DNA from: an uncultured Carboxylicivirga sp.
GTDB lineage: Bacteria; Bacteroidota; Bacteroidia; Bacteroidales; Marinilabiliaceae
Length of the DNA stretch: 64,000 nt
Assembly: GCF_963668385.1 (NCBI RefSeq)
Contig: NZ_OY764327.1
Location: forward strand, 3,630,501 to 3,694,500
Reading direction: 5' to 3'
A program made the translations under genes and the position numbers. The stretch's first letter is position 1. Every line of letters starts with the position of its first letter. Below are positions 20,432 to 30,386 of the stretch, piece after piece. The notes beneath the pieces were generated by a model. The model made no database searches. It was given only the letters and a program-made list of their open reading frames with translations, and was not told where the DNA came from.

Positions 20432-21583
20432 ATGAGAGTTCTTATTTTGATTTCGATATTACTGGTTACACCTTATTTAAAAGCACAATCAACGGCTGTA
20501 AAGTTTGCTGATTCGGAGATGAAACGATTTCCCGAAGCCTGGCAGTTAGATCATGGTAAACGATTGTATTTTGGCTATTCGCAAGGATTAGGATGTTTGG
20601 CTATGCTAAAAGTGTGGAAACACACTAACGATGAAAAGTACCTCGATTATGTGGTACAGTGGGCCGATACACTTATTAACGATAAAGGCGAAATACATAA
20701 ATACAAAGTTGAGACCTACAACATTGATTATATCAACTCGGGCAAGGTTTTGTTTGATGTGTATAAGGTAACCGGTAATGAAAAATACAAATTGGCGATG
20801 GATCGTTTGATTAATCAACTAAAACATCATCCTCGTACCTTGGAAGGTGGTTTTTGGCATAAACTGATTTATCAGCATCAAATGTGGCTGGATGGATTGT
20901 ATATGGGTGCACCTTTTTACGCACAGTATGCGCTTACCTTTAATCATCCCGAAATGATGAACGATGCCATCAATCAGTTTATCATTTGCGATCGTCATAC
21001 TTACGATGAAAAAACAGGTCTTTACTATCATGCCTGGGATGAAAGCAAAAAGCAAAAATGGGCAGATAAAGAAACCGGGCATTCTCCTAATTTTTGGGGA
21101 CGAAGCATGGGCTGGTGGTTTATGGCTTTGGTTGATGTGTTGGATTTTGTTCCGGAAGATCATCCTCAACGAGCTCAGTTAATTGCAATATTGAATAAAG
21201 TGGCAAAAGGGTTAAAACCCTACCAGAATAGCACCGGATTGTGGTATCAGGTTATTGATCAGGGGCAACGTGAAGGAAATTATCTCGAAGCTTCGGCTTC
21301 ATCCATGTACATGTATGCTTATGCCAAGGCTGTTAATAAGGGCTACATCGATAAATCGTATAAAAAGGTGGCGCTTAAAGCCTATAATGGATTGATGAAG
21401 AACTTGATTGTAACCAACGATGATGGTACATTAACGTTAACAAAGTGCTGTGCGGTGGCCGGTTTGGGAGGCAATCCTTACCGCGATGGTAGTTTTGATT
21501 ACTACGTTAACGAGCGAATCAGAGATAATGATACCAAGGCAACAGGCCCATTTATTATGGGGTGTTTGGAGTTGGGAAAATAA
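20432..21583 (+). CDS. GH105 unsaturated rhamnogalacturonyl/glucuronyl hydrolase
   Basis: 383 residues, signal peptide MRVLILISILLVTPYLKAQ. An (alpha/alpha)6 barrel of the YteR/RhiN type: FGYSQGLGCLAMLKVW near the N-terminus, the catalytic Asp154 in MWLDGLYMG, the sugar-binding HAWDESKKQKWADKETGHSP, WGRSMGWWFMALVDVLD, and a C-terminal CAVAGLGGNPYRDGSFDYY. GH105 enzymes hydrate the unsaturated uronic acid left at the non-reducing end by polysaccharide lyases and so release it. Its place 9 bp after the DUF4450-like gene and 26 bp before GH28 makes the locus pectin-directed. No lyase gene is seen in this window, so the unsaturated products must come from elsewhere, or the enzyme acts on imported oligosaccharides. 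Confidence 0.92.
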   Translation: MRVLILISILLVTPYLKAQSTAVKFADSEMKRFPEAWQLDHGKRLYFGYSQGLGCLAMLKVWKHTNDEKYLDYVVQWADTLINDKGEIHKYKVETYNIDYINSGKVLFDVYKVTGNEKYKLAMDRLINQLKHHPRTLEGGFWHKLIYQHQMWLDGLYMGAPFYAQYALTFNHPEMMNDAINQFIICDRHTYDEKTGLYYHAWDESKKQKWADKETGHSPNFWGRSMGWWFMALVDVLDFVPEDHPQRAQLIAILNKVAKGLKPYQNSTGLWYQVIDQGQREGNYLEASASSMYMYAYAKAVNKGYIDKSYKKVALKAYNGLMKNLIVTNDDGTLTLTKCCAVAGLGGNPYRDGSFDYYVNERIRDNDTKATGPFIMGCLELGK

Positions 21584-21609
21584 CGAATTGATAGTTTAAA
21601 ATTGCAGTT

Positions 21610-23172
21610 ATGAAGATTTTGAAAACAATATATCTGGTATTGATAACGGGACTGATAGTTGCTTGTAGCAGCGCTTCCGAGGAGTCATATCCTTATGAGT
21701 ATTTATATAATAACCTTCCTTTTGAGATGGACAAAGTGCATGAGCCATCTTTCCCGGATAGAAGTATTAATCTGACTGAATTTGGTGGGATAGGTGATGG
21801 TGTGTATAAAAATACCGTTGCTTTTAATAATGCCATCGAAGCATTATCAGGCAAAGGAGGGGGAACTTTAATTGTGTCGCGAGGCATTTGGTTAACGGGG
21901 CCCATTGTACTGAAAAGCAATATTAATTTACATCTGGAAGAAGGTGCATTGGTTTTATTTACCCGCGATTACGATGATTATCCTTTGGTGGAAACCATTT
22001 TTGAAGGGTTGGATACGCGACGCTGTCAATCGCCTATTTCGGGTAGGAATCTTAAGAATATTGCCATAACCGGAGAAGGATGTATTGATGGCTCCGGCGA
22101 TTTTTGGCGTCCGGTAAAAAGGCAGAAGGTAACTGCCAGTATGTGGAAAAAGATAACCTCGCGAGGAGGAGTTTATAAGCGTGATGATTATTGGTTTCCA
22201 TCGCCAAAAGCATTGCACGGCGATACCATCAGCGATATGAATGTGCCTCGCAACTTGCAAACTGACGAAGAGTGGCAAGCGGTAAAAGATTTTCTACGTC
22301 CTGTAATGGTTAGCCTTATTGAGTGCGAAAATGTAATGCTGCGCGGTGTTTGTTTCTCTAATTCTCCAAGCTGGAATCTTCATCCGTTGATGTGTAAAAA
22401 TCTGATTATTGATAATATCAAGGTACGTAATCCGAGCTATGCACAAAATGGTGATGGGCTTGATTTGGAATCGTGCGAAAATGCATTGATCATTAACAGT
22501 CAGTTTGATGTGGGTGATGATGGTATTTGTTTAAAATCGGGTAAGGATGAAGATGGCCGCAAACGTGGTCGCCCAACAAAAAATGTGATTGTTGATAATT
22601 GTATGGTTTACAAGGGACATGGAGGTTTTGTTGTGGGCAGCGAAATGTCTGGAGGAATCGAGAATATCAAGGTCGATAATTGCACCTTTTTGGGTACCGA
22701 TGTGGGACTTCGTTTTAAAAGCAGAAGAGGACGAGGTGGTGTAGTCGAAAATATTTTTATTTCAAATATCACCATGCAAGGTATTGTAACTGATGCACTC
22801 ACTTTTAATTTGTATTATGGAGGTCGATCGGTTTCTGAAGAGCTTGCTTTGGCCGATAAAAAAGGTACTGTAATCGAAATAGAACACAAAGTAACCGAAG
22901 AAACACCTTGTTTCAGAAGTTTACATTTTAAGAATATTACTTCAGTAGGTTCGCGACGATCGATGTATTTTAATGGTTTGCCCGAAATGAAGATTAGTGA
23001 TATTAGCTTGGAAAATGTAAATATGACTTCGGTGTATGGTGCTGAATTTAATTATACCGAGGATGTGAAACTGGATAATGTTCAGTTACATGCAGAAGAG
23101 AGTCTTCCAATATCATTTAAAAACTCAGAAAAATTAAAGTTTAATAATAGCACCATGCCCGAATGTAATTGA
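21610..23172 (+). CDS. GH28 polygalacturonase, lipoprotein
   Basis: 520 residues, lipoprotein signal (LIVACSSA, Cys19). A right-handed beta-helix starts with NLTEFGGIGDG. GH28 catalytic motifs are all present: Asp282 in NGDGLD, the Asp303/Asp304 pair in VGDDGICLKSG, and His337 in GHGGFVVGSE, followed by LRFKSRRGRGG for carboxylate binding. The extended N-terminal insert and missing secretion tail suggest an exo-acting, periplasmic or anchored enzyme cutting galacturonate (or rhamnogalacturonan) oligomers, as is usual for operon-encoded GH28. It is the last gene of the operon; a 152-bp gap follows without a clear hairpin. Confidence 0.93.
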   Translation: MKILKTIYLVLITGLIVACSSASEESYPYEYLYNNLPFEMDKVHEPSFPDRSINLTEFGGIGDGVYKNTVAFNNAIEALSGKGGGTLIVSRGIWLTGPIVLKSNINLHLEEGALVLFTRDYDDYPLVETIFEGLDTRRCQSPISGRNLKNIAITGEGCIDGSGDFWRPVKRQKVTASMWKKITSRGGVYKRDDYWFPSPKALHGDTISDMNVPRNLQTDEEWQAVKDFLRPVMVSLIECENVMLRGVCFSNSPSWNLHPLMCKNLIIDNIKVRNPSYAQNGDGLDLESCENALIINSQFDVGDDGICLKSGKDEDGRKRGRPTKNVIVDNCMVYKGHGGFVVGSEMSGGIENIKVDNCTFLGTDVGLRFKSRRGRGGVVENIFISNITMQGIVTDALTFNLYYGGRSVSEELALADKKGTVIEIEHKVTEETPCFRSLHFKNITSVGSRRSMYFNGLPEMKISDISLENVNMTSVYGAEFNYTEDVKLDNVQLHAEESLPISFKNSEKLKFNNSTMPECN

Positions 23173-23324
23173 TTAAAGGATCTTAAATTTATAAGTCATT
23201 GTAAATGTATTTATAAAGTTTATTCATTGATATGAGGTGTAGATATTTCCAATGATTTAATTTAACGGTATTTAATGTTATATTTATGTGAAATTCAAGT
23301 GAATCACTATCATAATTCGAAATA

Positions 23325-26300
23325 ATGAATCTACCCTTCCCTAAACTTTCTATAATACCTCGATTTTATCTGGTGTTATGTTTTCTTTTTACGATTAGTT
23401 TTTATGCTAATTCTCAAAACTGGCAAATCGATATTCTTAAAAAGTTAGCTCTATATCAAAAAGTTAATCATCAAGAGAAGATATTTATACAAACCGATAG
23501 ACCTGTTTATTTACCCGGAGAAACCATTTGGTTTAATGCTTTTGTTATGAATGCAGTTTCGCAACAGCTCAATAATACCGAAGTAGTATTACATGTTGAA
23601 CTGCTTAAGCCGGACCGCACTATTTATGCAAAAGAGATGTTTAAGATTAATGAAGGTATTGCATCGGGGCAATTAGATGTAAAACCTAATGCACCGGTGG
23701 GTACCTATTATTTAGTTGCGTATACTAACTGGATGCGTAATAGTGGTAGTGAATTCTATTTCTCAAAAGAGATAATAATAAATGATATTCCAGGCAATTC
23801 AGGATCTTCTTCATCAGTAAATAAAGTAACGGACGAAAGAAGGAAGGTGCCATCAGTTTCGGATCAATCTGAAGAGGAAGGCTTGAATATACAATTCTAT
23901 CCCGAAGGAGGTGATTTGTTAGCAGGAGTAAGTTCTAAAGTTGCTTTTGAAGTATGCGATAGTATGGGGATGCCTCAAAACTTTATGGGGGTAGTCGAAA
24001 ATTCAAAAGGCGAATTTGTGGCTGCGGCTAATACATTGTGGAGAGGCAAAGGTTTTTTTATGATAATGCCGGAAGCAGGTCAAAGCTACTATCTTAAATC
24101 GATGGAACAAGAGAGTGTGCGGTTAAAGTATTCATTGCCTGATGTTAAAGATAGTGGGTTGGCTATGTCGGTAGTAGAGAGAGGAAGTGCCATTAATTTA
24201 TCGGTTAGTAGAAATGGTGAGGCAGATGTTGATACATCGTTGTTTGTTTTAGCAGCTCAAAACGGCAAGGCTGTAAATGCAATGAAATTGAATTTAACCG
24301 GTCGTCAGCAGTTGACTGTACAATTCGATAAGAGTGAATTTAACTCTGGCATCGTTCAATTTACTTTATTCGACTCGAATAAAATGCCTCGATGTGAACG
24401 TCTGTTCTTTCTAAAAAGAGAAGGTGCTTTAGCTATATCAATAGTAGAAAATAAACTTCCTCACGAGAGTCGAGATAATGTGAACCTGGGTATCAACGTT
24501 TCCAATTCCACAGGTGAGCCAGTTGAGGGTGTTTTTTCTATATCAGTAACAGATGCAAAGCGAGTTGATAGCCGAAATTATCGGGTGCCGGATATGGTTA
24601 ATTATATGACTTTGAGTTCCGATTTACCTCATTTTAAAATATACGATCCTGTACTTTTTCAAAATACACGTGAAGCTGCAATGAAAACCGAGTTGTTAAT
24701 GTTAACCAATGGATGGCGTCGTTATAGATGGGAAGAAGTTTTGGCTGATACCTTGATTATGCCGACGTATCTTGAAGAACCCGGTATTTATGTTCAAGGC
24801 GAAGTTCGATCGCCTTGGGGAAAAGAAAAAGTACCCAAAGGGGCAGCTGTATCGATGGTGGCCGGAAGTGTTTTTGATAGTTATAGCGAAGAAGTGAACG
24901 ATGAGGGGAGATTTACTTTCATCATGCGTGATTTTTATGATACAAAAAATGTAGTCTTCCAAACAAAAAATAAAAGAGATAGTCAGCGCGATTATAAGTT
25001 GTATATCAAATCAAACTATCAGCCACAAGCTGTTGATCAGTATGCTTATTTAAAAGCTGCCTGGAACAATACTTCCGACGATTTACTGACAGACAAACCA
25101 ATGTTGCAACCCGAAGTGTTGCGAAAACAATTAATGAGGGTGGTGCAAGAGGATACTTTTGTGGTTAGAACAGACAAAGTAATTGGCGATGTTGATATTA
25201 CCGCCGAAAGTAAGAAATCGCCTAAAGGGCAAATGACCGATAAATACGGATCGCCGGAATACTCAGTTGGAGAATCTTCCATTGAAGAACTGGTTGAGGA
25301 GCAACCATGGTGCGATGGGCTTTTTTCGCTGATGTATGATGCGTTTCCAAATATGCGTGTAACTGTAGATTATGACTCGGCTACATCAGCAAGGATTATT
25401 TTTAAACTATTAGGTAAGCCAAGGCATCGTTTTTATGTTTTTATTGACGGCCGTATGGTAGGTGCTTCTAACTTGCGTGGCGAAATGAAGGGAGAGTTGG
25501 GTACTTATAGAGTTGAAGATTTGGTAACCATGGATCCAAAAGAAATTAAATCAATAGATTTATTGATTCCAAATGAATATAAGGCTCAAAGCTCATTAAC
25601 CGAAGATTACCGTTTTTATAGTGAAGAACAACCCGATTTAGGAACTTTTGATGGTGTAATGGCTTTTATGGAAGAAGGGGTTGATGCTATTGCAACACCA
25701 ACCGCAATTATTTCTATTTATACTCAATCGGGTGGTGGTTTGTTTAGTACAACGGCATACAAAGGTATGTCGAATGTTACTTTGCATGGATATAAAAGAG
25801 TAAAGGAGTTTTATAATGTTGATTACTCAACCGCATTAAAAGATAGTGTTATTGCCGATGCTAGAAATACTTTGGCCTGGTTTCCACAAATAAAAACTGA
25901 TGCTAATGGAAAAGCTCAGGTGCAATTTTATGCATCGGATGTGTCTGATAAAATTCGTTTGGAGATAAATGGAGTTTCTAAGTATGGTGAGTTGGGGAGC
26001 TTAATGTATTATTCTGCTGATTCATTGTTTAGTCATCAACCTATTAAAACCGAAGAAATTGAAAGATCAGAGGTTTCAGGTCAACTTGCAGGAAGGCCAG
26101 TTTTGATAATATCACCTGATGTACCCGCTGCGTATGCGCGTATCGGATTAGATGATGGGAGTTGGAGTACTTATTCGTCGGGAACCGGATTATTTTTAAT
26201 AGATACTAATAGGATAGATGCTTACAGTACCTTGCATATTGATAAACCAGGATACCAGACCTTAATTTGTAGCTATTCCGAATTGATATCCGGAAATCAA

Positions 26301-27215
26301 ACCATGCACAAGAAGCCATATGATAAATCTGATGGTGATGTGCAGGAAATTATGAAGCAAGTCTACCGAAACAGAATCAAGAACCGATATTCGAAAAAAG
26401 CCTTTTTTAAAGGGGCATATCGCGAAAAATTATTCGATAACAATCATCTGCATATGGTAAGTGATTATGCCTTTATTCAATCCTGGCCCAATATTGCAGA
26501 AACTACTTTACCAATCGTAACAAAGATTACGGGTGGCCAAATGAATCAATCTGCAGATGCAGATCAGAAGATTCCTTTCCAACCTGTAAAACGAGGTGGT
26601 ACTATCCCTTTAATTGATCCGGTGTGGGAGCTGCAGTCGTTTGTTAATAGTAAATTTCAGAAGTAATATGATTACAAGCTTTTGGGGCAGACTCTGATAA
26701 ATGGACGTGAGATTTATTGCATAGCGTTTGATCAGCATGATGAGGTAAGCTATGCTTTGTTTAAAGGTGAGTTGTGGGTGGATGCTCAGACATATGGTTT
26801 GGTATGGGCTACATGGAAGCATAGTCCAAAAGGACAAAAATATCTGATGCCTGATATGTATATTACCAGTAGGGGGACTAGTAACGATTTTGAAGTGTTG
26901 AACGAACAGCGAGAAATGACCTGGCAATTTAAAGGAGAAGAATGGGAGCCTGATTTTGCTATTTGTAATATACAATTCAATCTAAATGGATATCCTAAGA
27001 AAATAGAGCAGGAGCTAAGTTGGTCGGGTATTACTGCTGATGATTATCAAAGTGTGACGAAAAGCCTGCCTCGAAACTGGAATCAAAAGCTAAGTATACA
27101 ACAAGAGGGAGATTATTTTCCGGCTCAATGGCGTGATAACTGGATATTACCCCCTGATGAAAGTATTATCAATCAAATTAAATACCTAAATGAGGTTACT
27201 ATACTTGATGATTAG
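23325..27215 (+). pseudogene. MG2-domain surface protein (macroglobulin/TonB-plug-like) interrupted by an in-frame TAA
   Basis: The frame reads 1113 residues from ATG 23325 to a TAA at 26664-26666, then continues in the same frame without another stop to 27215 (YDYKLLGQTLINGREIYC onward). The downstream part has no ATG or ribosome site near its beginning, so this looks like one ~1296-residue protein split by a single base change. Features: signal peptide, MG2-like domain (IFIQTDRPVYLPGETIWFNA), several Ig-like regions, a plug-like segment (TPTAIISIYTQSGGGLFSTT) and a final domain (LWVDAQTYGLVWATWKHSPK). Members are envelope proteins of unclear role, often near TonB receptors. The stop may be a true mutation or an assembly error. 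A truncated 1113-residue product could still be made. Confidence 0.75.
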
Positions 27216-27329
27216 TGCCTAACTAAGACAAGGATATGATTTTTCTCAATATGTTGTTTGTTATAAAAATTAGGCATGATAAATGCTTGAAATTCATCCA
27301 ATGTAAACAACAAAATCAATAAAGGAAAG

Positions 27330-27839
27330 ATGAGAAAAGTTGTATTTGCCAAAAGCTTTATAGGAGTTGCTGTAATTGCCCTAACGGTTTTTGGTTGTTC
27401 AAAAGATGATGTATATGATGCTGTTAAGCAAATGGAAATCGATCGTAAAATTATAGAAGATTATATTAGCGATAATGATCTGAACGCAGCAGAGATATTT
27501 ATTGGAGATAAACCCATGGGAGTATTTTATTTTAATCACGAAGTAGCTGATGAAGCAGATACTGACAAGCCTAAAGCCAGTTCTATTGTAGAGGTGAGTT
27601 ATAAAGGATATTTAACTAATGGAAATGTATTTGATCAAACCAAAGAAGATGACACTTTTAGGTATCCGCTTAATGGTTTAATTGCAGGTTGGAAAATTGG
27701 TATTCCGTTAATGAGTAAAGGTGATAAGATATCATTGATTATTCCATCGCCTTTGGCATATGGTAACTATGCTATGAATGGTATACCTGCTAATTCAGTT
27801 CTTGTTTTTGATATTAAGCTGCACGATTTTACTAATTAA
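27330..27839 (+). CDS. FKBP-type peptidyl-prolyl isomerase lipoprotein
   Basis: 169 residues; lipoprotein signal VIALTVFGCSKDD (Cys23). The C-terminal ~100 residues are an FKBP domain: VEVSYKGYLTNGNVFDQTKE, PLNGLIAGWKIGIPLMSKGD, IPSPLAYGNYAMNGIPANSV and LVFDIKLHDF. It would assist folding of exported proteins at proline bonds in the periplasm or at the outer membrane. A purine-rich AAAGGAAAG directly precedes the ATG. It may be co-transcribed with the MG2-domain gene 114 bp upstream; a hairpin terminator follows at 27874. Confidence 0.92.
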   Translation: MRKVVFAKSFIGVAVIALTVFGCSKDDVYDAVKQMEIDRKIIEDYISDNDLNAAEIFIGDKPMGVFYFNHEVADEADTDKPKASSIVEVSYKGYLTNGNVFDQTKEDDTFRYPLNGLIAGWKIGIPLMSKGDKISLIIPSPLAYGNYAMNGIPANSVLVFDIKLHDFTN

Positions 27840-27873
27840 AATCAGGATATTCATATCGAAAGGTATTTTTGAG

Positions 27874-27911
27874 TAATGCACCAGCTTTAAGGATTTTATG
27901 CCGGTGCATTA
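27874..27911 (+). terminator. Hairpin terminator after the FKBP gene
   Basis: Arms TAATGCACCAGC and GCCGGTGCATTA pair over 12 positions with one mismatch around a 14-base loop, 35 bp after the FKBP stop. An AT-rich rather than T-only tail follows, so strength is uncertain. Confidence 0.55.
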
Positions 27912-27950
27912 CTATATATTTATCCCTTCAAAGTTGAAGTGTAATAAAAA

Positions 27951-27987
27951 GCCTACACCTCTTTTAAAGAATAAGTTGAGGGTAGGC
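27951..27987 (-). terminator. Hairpin terminator for the HU-like gene
   Basis: Read on the minus strand: GCCTACCCTC, loop, GAGGTGTAGGC (one bulged base), then TTTTTATTA. It lies 112 bp beyond the HU-like stop and faces the FKBP terminator, as expected between convergent genes. Confidence 0.65.
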
Positions 27988-28098
27988 TGTATAATAAATG
28001 TGGAGTATAAGTATATCAGTTTCCATTACAAACCTTTTTACTGAAACTAAAAAAGATAGCCATAGATTACAATGGAATTTCCTGACGTAGTGGTAAAA

Positions 28099-28473
28099 TT
28101 ATTCTGCCGGTTCGAAAGTAATATCCCGAATGGCATTCTTTAGTGCTTTGCCGGGTAAAAAACGAGGTTTTACAGAATGTATACATGCTGCATTCACCTC
28201 TTCGGGCATATCTTTACCTTCGCTCTTGGCATTAACCGTAAGTGTGCCCAACTCGCCCAATTCAACACGCAAGCCTTTATTCAGGTTGTTGGGTATTACC
28301 TGCATTAAGGCATCTATCACAGCTTTAACATCGGTTTGATTAACCGATGTTAGGTTACCTGCTTCCTTAGCTAGTTGACTGATACTTACTTTACCTCGAG
28401 AACTTACTGATGCATAATATTTACCTTCTTCAGTTCCTGGTTTTTTTCTGAAAACTTTCTTGAATTGATACAT
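28099..28473 (-). CDS. HU/IHF-like DNA-binding protein with extended C-terminus
   Basis: 124 residues. HU-fold elements: SISQLAKEAGNLTSVNQTDV helices, VIDALMQVIPNNLNKGLRVEL, GELGTLTVNAKSEG at the start of the DNA arm, then VKPRFLPGKALKNAIRDITF. This is the Bacteroidota HU-like type, whose arm is reworked compared with classic 90-residue HU. Likely role: nucleoid packaging or DNA bending. It stands alone between a terminator and a non-coding, repeat-bearing upstream region. Confidence 0.88.
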   Translation of the reverse strand: MYQFKKVFRKKPGTEEGKYYASVSSRGKVSISQLAKEAGNLTSVNQTDVKAVIDALMQVIPNNLNKGLRVELGELGTLTVNAKSEGKDMPEEVNAACIHSVKPRFLPGKALKNAIRDITFEPAE

Positions 28474-28895
28474 AGTTAATTGATTTATATGGCATAATGC
28501 CGGTTGTTTATAGTTTGTTTACGATAATTTGCTTCATGCAATATTTATTAGCTAATTCTATTGCCTAACCATAGTAAATTATTGTCCGAGACAATAATTA
28601 AGTGTAGTGCCTGACAATAATTTATTGTGATGCCCGACAATAAATTGGTAAGGTGCCCGATAAGAATTTACTCTGTTGCCCGATAAAAATATAATAGGGT
28701 ATTCAACACCATCAAACAAAGATGTATTGTGTAATACATCGGCTATTAATGCAAGAGAACTTTTTAGTGCTTTACCATTTGATTCACTTGTTAGATGCGA
28801 TGATAATAGTATCATGACAAGGGTTTTAAATGTTTGAAATAAAAGTATGTATAAAAACCTTATCAGAAATGCGTATAAATACCTATTTATGAAGA
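28474..28895. other. Gene-free region upstream of the HU-like gene
   Basis: No convincing gene. It contains the 23-bp repeat block listed separately, and a perfect inverted repeat TTATTGTC-CGA-GACAATAA that begins just before it. A 78-codon minus-strand frame (28579-28815) runs through the repeats, resembles nothing I know, and is not called. Confidence 0.5.
28609..28700. repeat. Four tandem copies of a 23-bp repeat
   Basis: The hexamer GCCTGA/GCCCGA starts at 28609, 28632, 28655 and 28678, exactly 23 bp apart, each followed by CAATAATTT-, CAATAAATT-, TAAGAATTT- or TAAAAATAT-like sequence. A fifth, degenerate unit (GTCCGAGACAATAATT) precedes them. The first units also contain ACAATAA/TTATTGT inverted halves. 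Function unknown; they lie 136 bp upstream of the HU-like start. Confidence 0.75.
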
Positions 28896-29060
28896 TTAAT
28901 TCGTGGTTTGAGCGATATGTTTACGGTAATCGATAGGTGTATGGCTTAGTGTGTATCTCTTATACCTGCGGGGGGGAGTAATACTTTATTGATTGGTTAA
29001 TAGCACATATTTTTATGATGTGTATTATCATTGCAATGATCACTGCATTTGAGCAAGTTG
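28896..29060 (-). pseudogene. Decayed C-terminal fragment of an AraC-family regulator
   Basis: On the minus strand, codons ending at a stop at 28896-28898 read RYKRYTLSHTPIDYRK, close to the usual AraC C-terminus (FKRYTG-TP-YRK). A run of seven C (28970-28976) lies just before it; with six, the upstream frame joins as KICAINQSIKYYSP, like the second HTH of AraC proteins. Nothing further upstream is recognisable. It appears to be a frameshifted remnant rather than a gene. Upstream limit approximate. Confidence 0.4.
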
Positions 29061-29107
29061 TAAAATAGCTTCGCAAACAGGATTGAAAGAGTTTAATAGG
29101 TATGAAA

Positions 29108-29148
29108 ATTGCACAGCCCAGTCGCATGGACTCAATATGCTGTGCAAT
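29108..29148 (-). terminator. Hairpin terminator for the Fib_succ_major-domain gene
   Basis: Perfect 10-bp arms ATTGCACAGC and GCTGTGCAAT, followed on the minus strand by TTTCATA, 20 bp after the stop of the 29168-30223 gene. Confidence 0.6.
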
Positions 29149-29167
29149 ATAAGTATAACATTAGTTG

Positions 29168-30223
29168 TTAATCTTTTATACAGCGAACACTTTGTCCGCA
29201 TTCTTTAGTCATAGTAGGCCATAAGTTAGCTGAACTCCAATTTGATTGTAGCCCCATAAACCACATGTTATTGATATTATCCGAACAATATTCTGTTGTT
29301 GCAAAAAACGCCTCACCACCATTAACATTAGTATAACTTGTTGTGGTATTTTGTGGTTTTGAATGCCATCTCATACCTCCCGGTAAGGCTGTGAAACCAC
29401 TTAGGTTTGTATAACTAAATGGTGGTTTGTAGTAATTATTGCTATAATCCCATACTTCTCGAGATTTTATATAATCTCCTGCAACAGGTGTTCCACCTAA
29501 GTAATCTATTAATGTCTGCCATTCTTCTTTTGAGGGGATATGCCAGCCATCGGGGCAGATACTTCTTTTATCCATAATTGCATAACCATTATATAAGTAT
29601 CCAACTTTATTAGCGTTACTTGGGTCATCATCGTATGCACAGTATGCACCTTTTTTATCTAAGACCCACTCAGAATCTTCCTGTAATGTTAAATAGGCGA
29701 TTGGATCTCCATTCCGGTAGTGTGTAACTTTTAAATTTTCAACCATCCAAGTTTGGTCTCCTATTCTTATTGTTTTGTATTGGTTGTTGTCAATATCCGT
29801 AACAGGTTTATTAGGTTTATTTAACCATAGTGTAAAAGATAGCTCTTCTCCATATGTAGTGCCTACTTTGTTAGTAGCATATGCTCGTACGTAATATTGT
29901 ATGTTAGAATTAAGTTTGGTCATGTCAATGGATATAGTGGTATCATTGTCTGAAGCTTCAGTTTTGTAAAAATCAGATATTGTTGGATTAGGCTCTAAGC
30001 CCCAACAAATGCCACTTTCTTTAATGCTGTCGCCTCCATCTGATAATATTGAACTATTAATTGTTACCTGATTATACATTTTATTTGTTAGTATGGTTGA
30101 TCCTAACTCAGGTAACTCGGGATCAATAATTATGGAATTATCTTTTTTACAGCTTATAGTAAAAAGAAAGAGAGTAGCAGAAAATAGGATGAGAACTCTA
30201 CAAAGGGAATGTTTAGTGTTCAT
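29168..30223 (-). CDS. Lipoprotein with Fibrobacter-type major paralogous domain
   Basis: 351 residues; lipoprotein signal with Cys25 (LFTISCKKD). Residues ~40-130 look like a fibronectin-type fold (GSTILTNKMYNQVTINSSIL, YYVRAYATNKVGTTYGEELS). The C-terminal half is the Fib_succ_major domain: IRIGDQTWMVENLKV, YLYNGYAIM, CPDGWHIPSKEEWQTLIDYL, SGFTALPGGMR, and a final SVRCIKD. This domain is common in surface lipoproteins of Bacteroidota and Fibrobacter and is probably a binding or structural module; no catalytic role is known to me. It stands alone, flanked by hairpin terminators. Confidence 0.88.
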   Translation of the reverse strand: MNTKHSLCRVLILFSATLFLFTISCKKDNSIIIDPELPELGSTILTNKMYNQVTINSSILSDGGDSIKESGICWGLEPNPTISDFYKTEASDNDTTISIDMTKLNSNIQYYVRAYATNKVGTTYGEELSFTLWLNKPNKPVTDIDNNQYKTIRIGDQTWMVENLKVTHYRNGDPIAYLTLQEDSEWVLDKKGAYCAYDDDPSNANKVGYLYNGYAIMDKRSICPDGWHIPSKEEWQTLIDYLGGTPVAGDYIKSREVWDYSNNYYKPPFSYTNLSGFTALPGGMRWHSKPQNTTTSYTNVNGGEAFFATTEYCSDNINNMWFMGLQSNWSSANLWPTMTKECGQSVRCIKD

Positions 30224-30311
30224 TTAAATAAAAGTTAGGTATAATTATTGTGTTAAGTTGATTAAAGATATAAATGTTTTTGAATATATGCATTAAATAT
30301 TCAAAAAAATA

Positions 30312-30349
30312 AAAATCCCGGAAAGCATCGTTATGCAATCCGGGATTTT
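30312..30349 (-). terminator. Strong hairpin terminator after the sialidase-like gene
   Basis: Perfect 11-bp arms AAAATCCCGGA and TCCGGGATTTT around a 16-base loop, with A/T-rich flanks on both sides; it lies 38 bp beyond the stop of the 30387-31436 gene and could work in both directions. Confidence 0.75.
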
Positions 30350-30386
30350 GGTTTAATTATAATCTATCAATCATGAGCAATAATTG

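Noticed and set aside
26682-27215. Separate 177-residue gene
   Set aside because: It has no ATG or ribosome site near its beginning and is in frame with the upstream gene; better read as the tail of the interrupted protein.
28579-28815. 78-residue minus-strand protein
   Set aside because: It runs through the 23-bp repeat block, has no recognisable domain and no credible upstream signals.
28960-28980. Seven-G run as a phase-variation tract of a live gene
   Set aside because: Even with the frame corrected, the AraC fragment upstream decays within ~30 codons, so there is no intact gene to switch.
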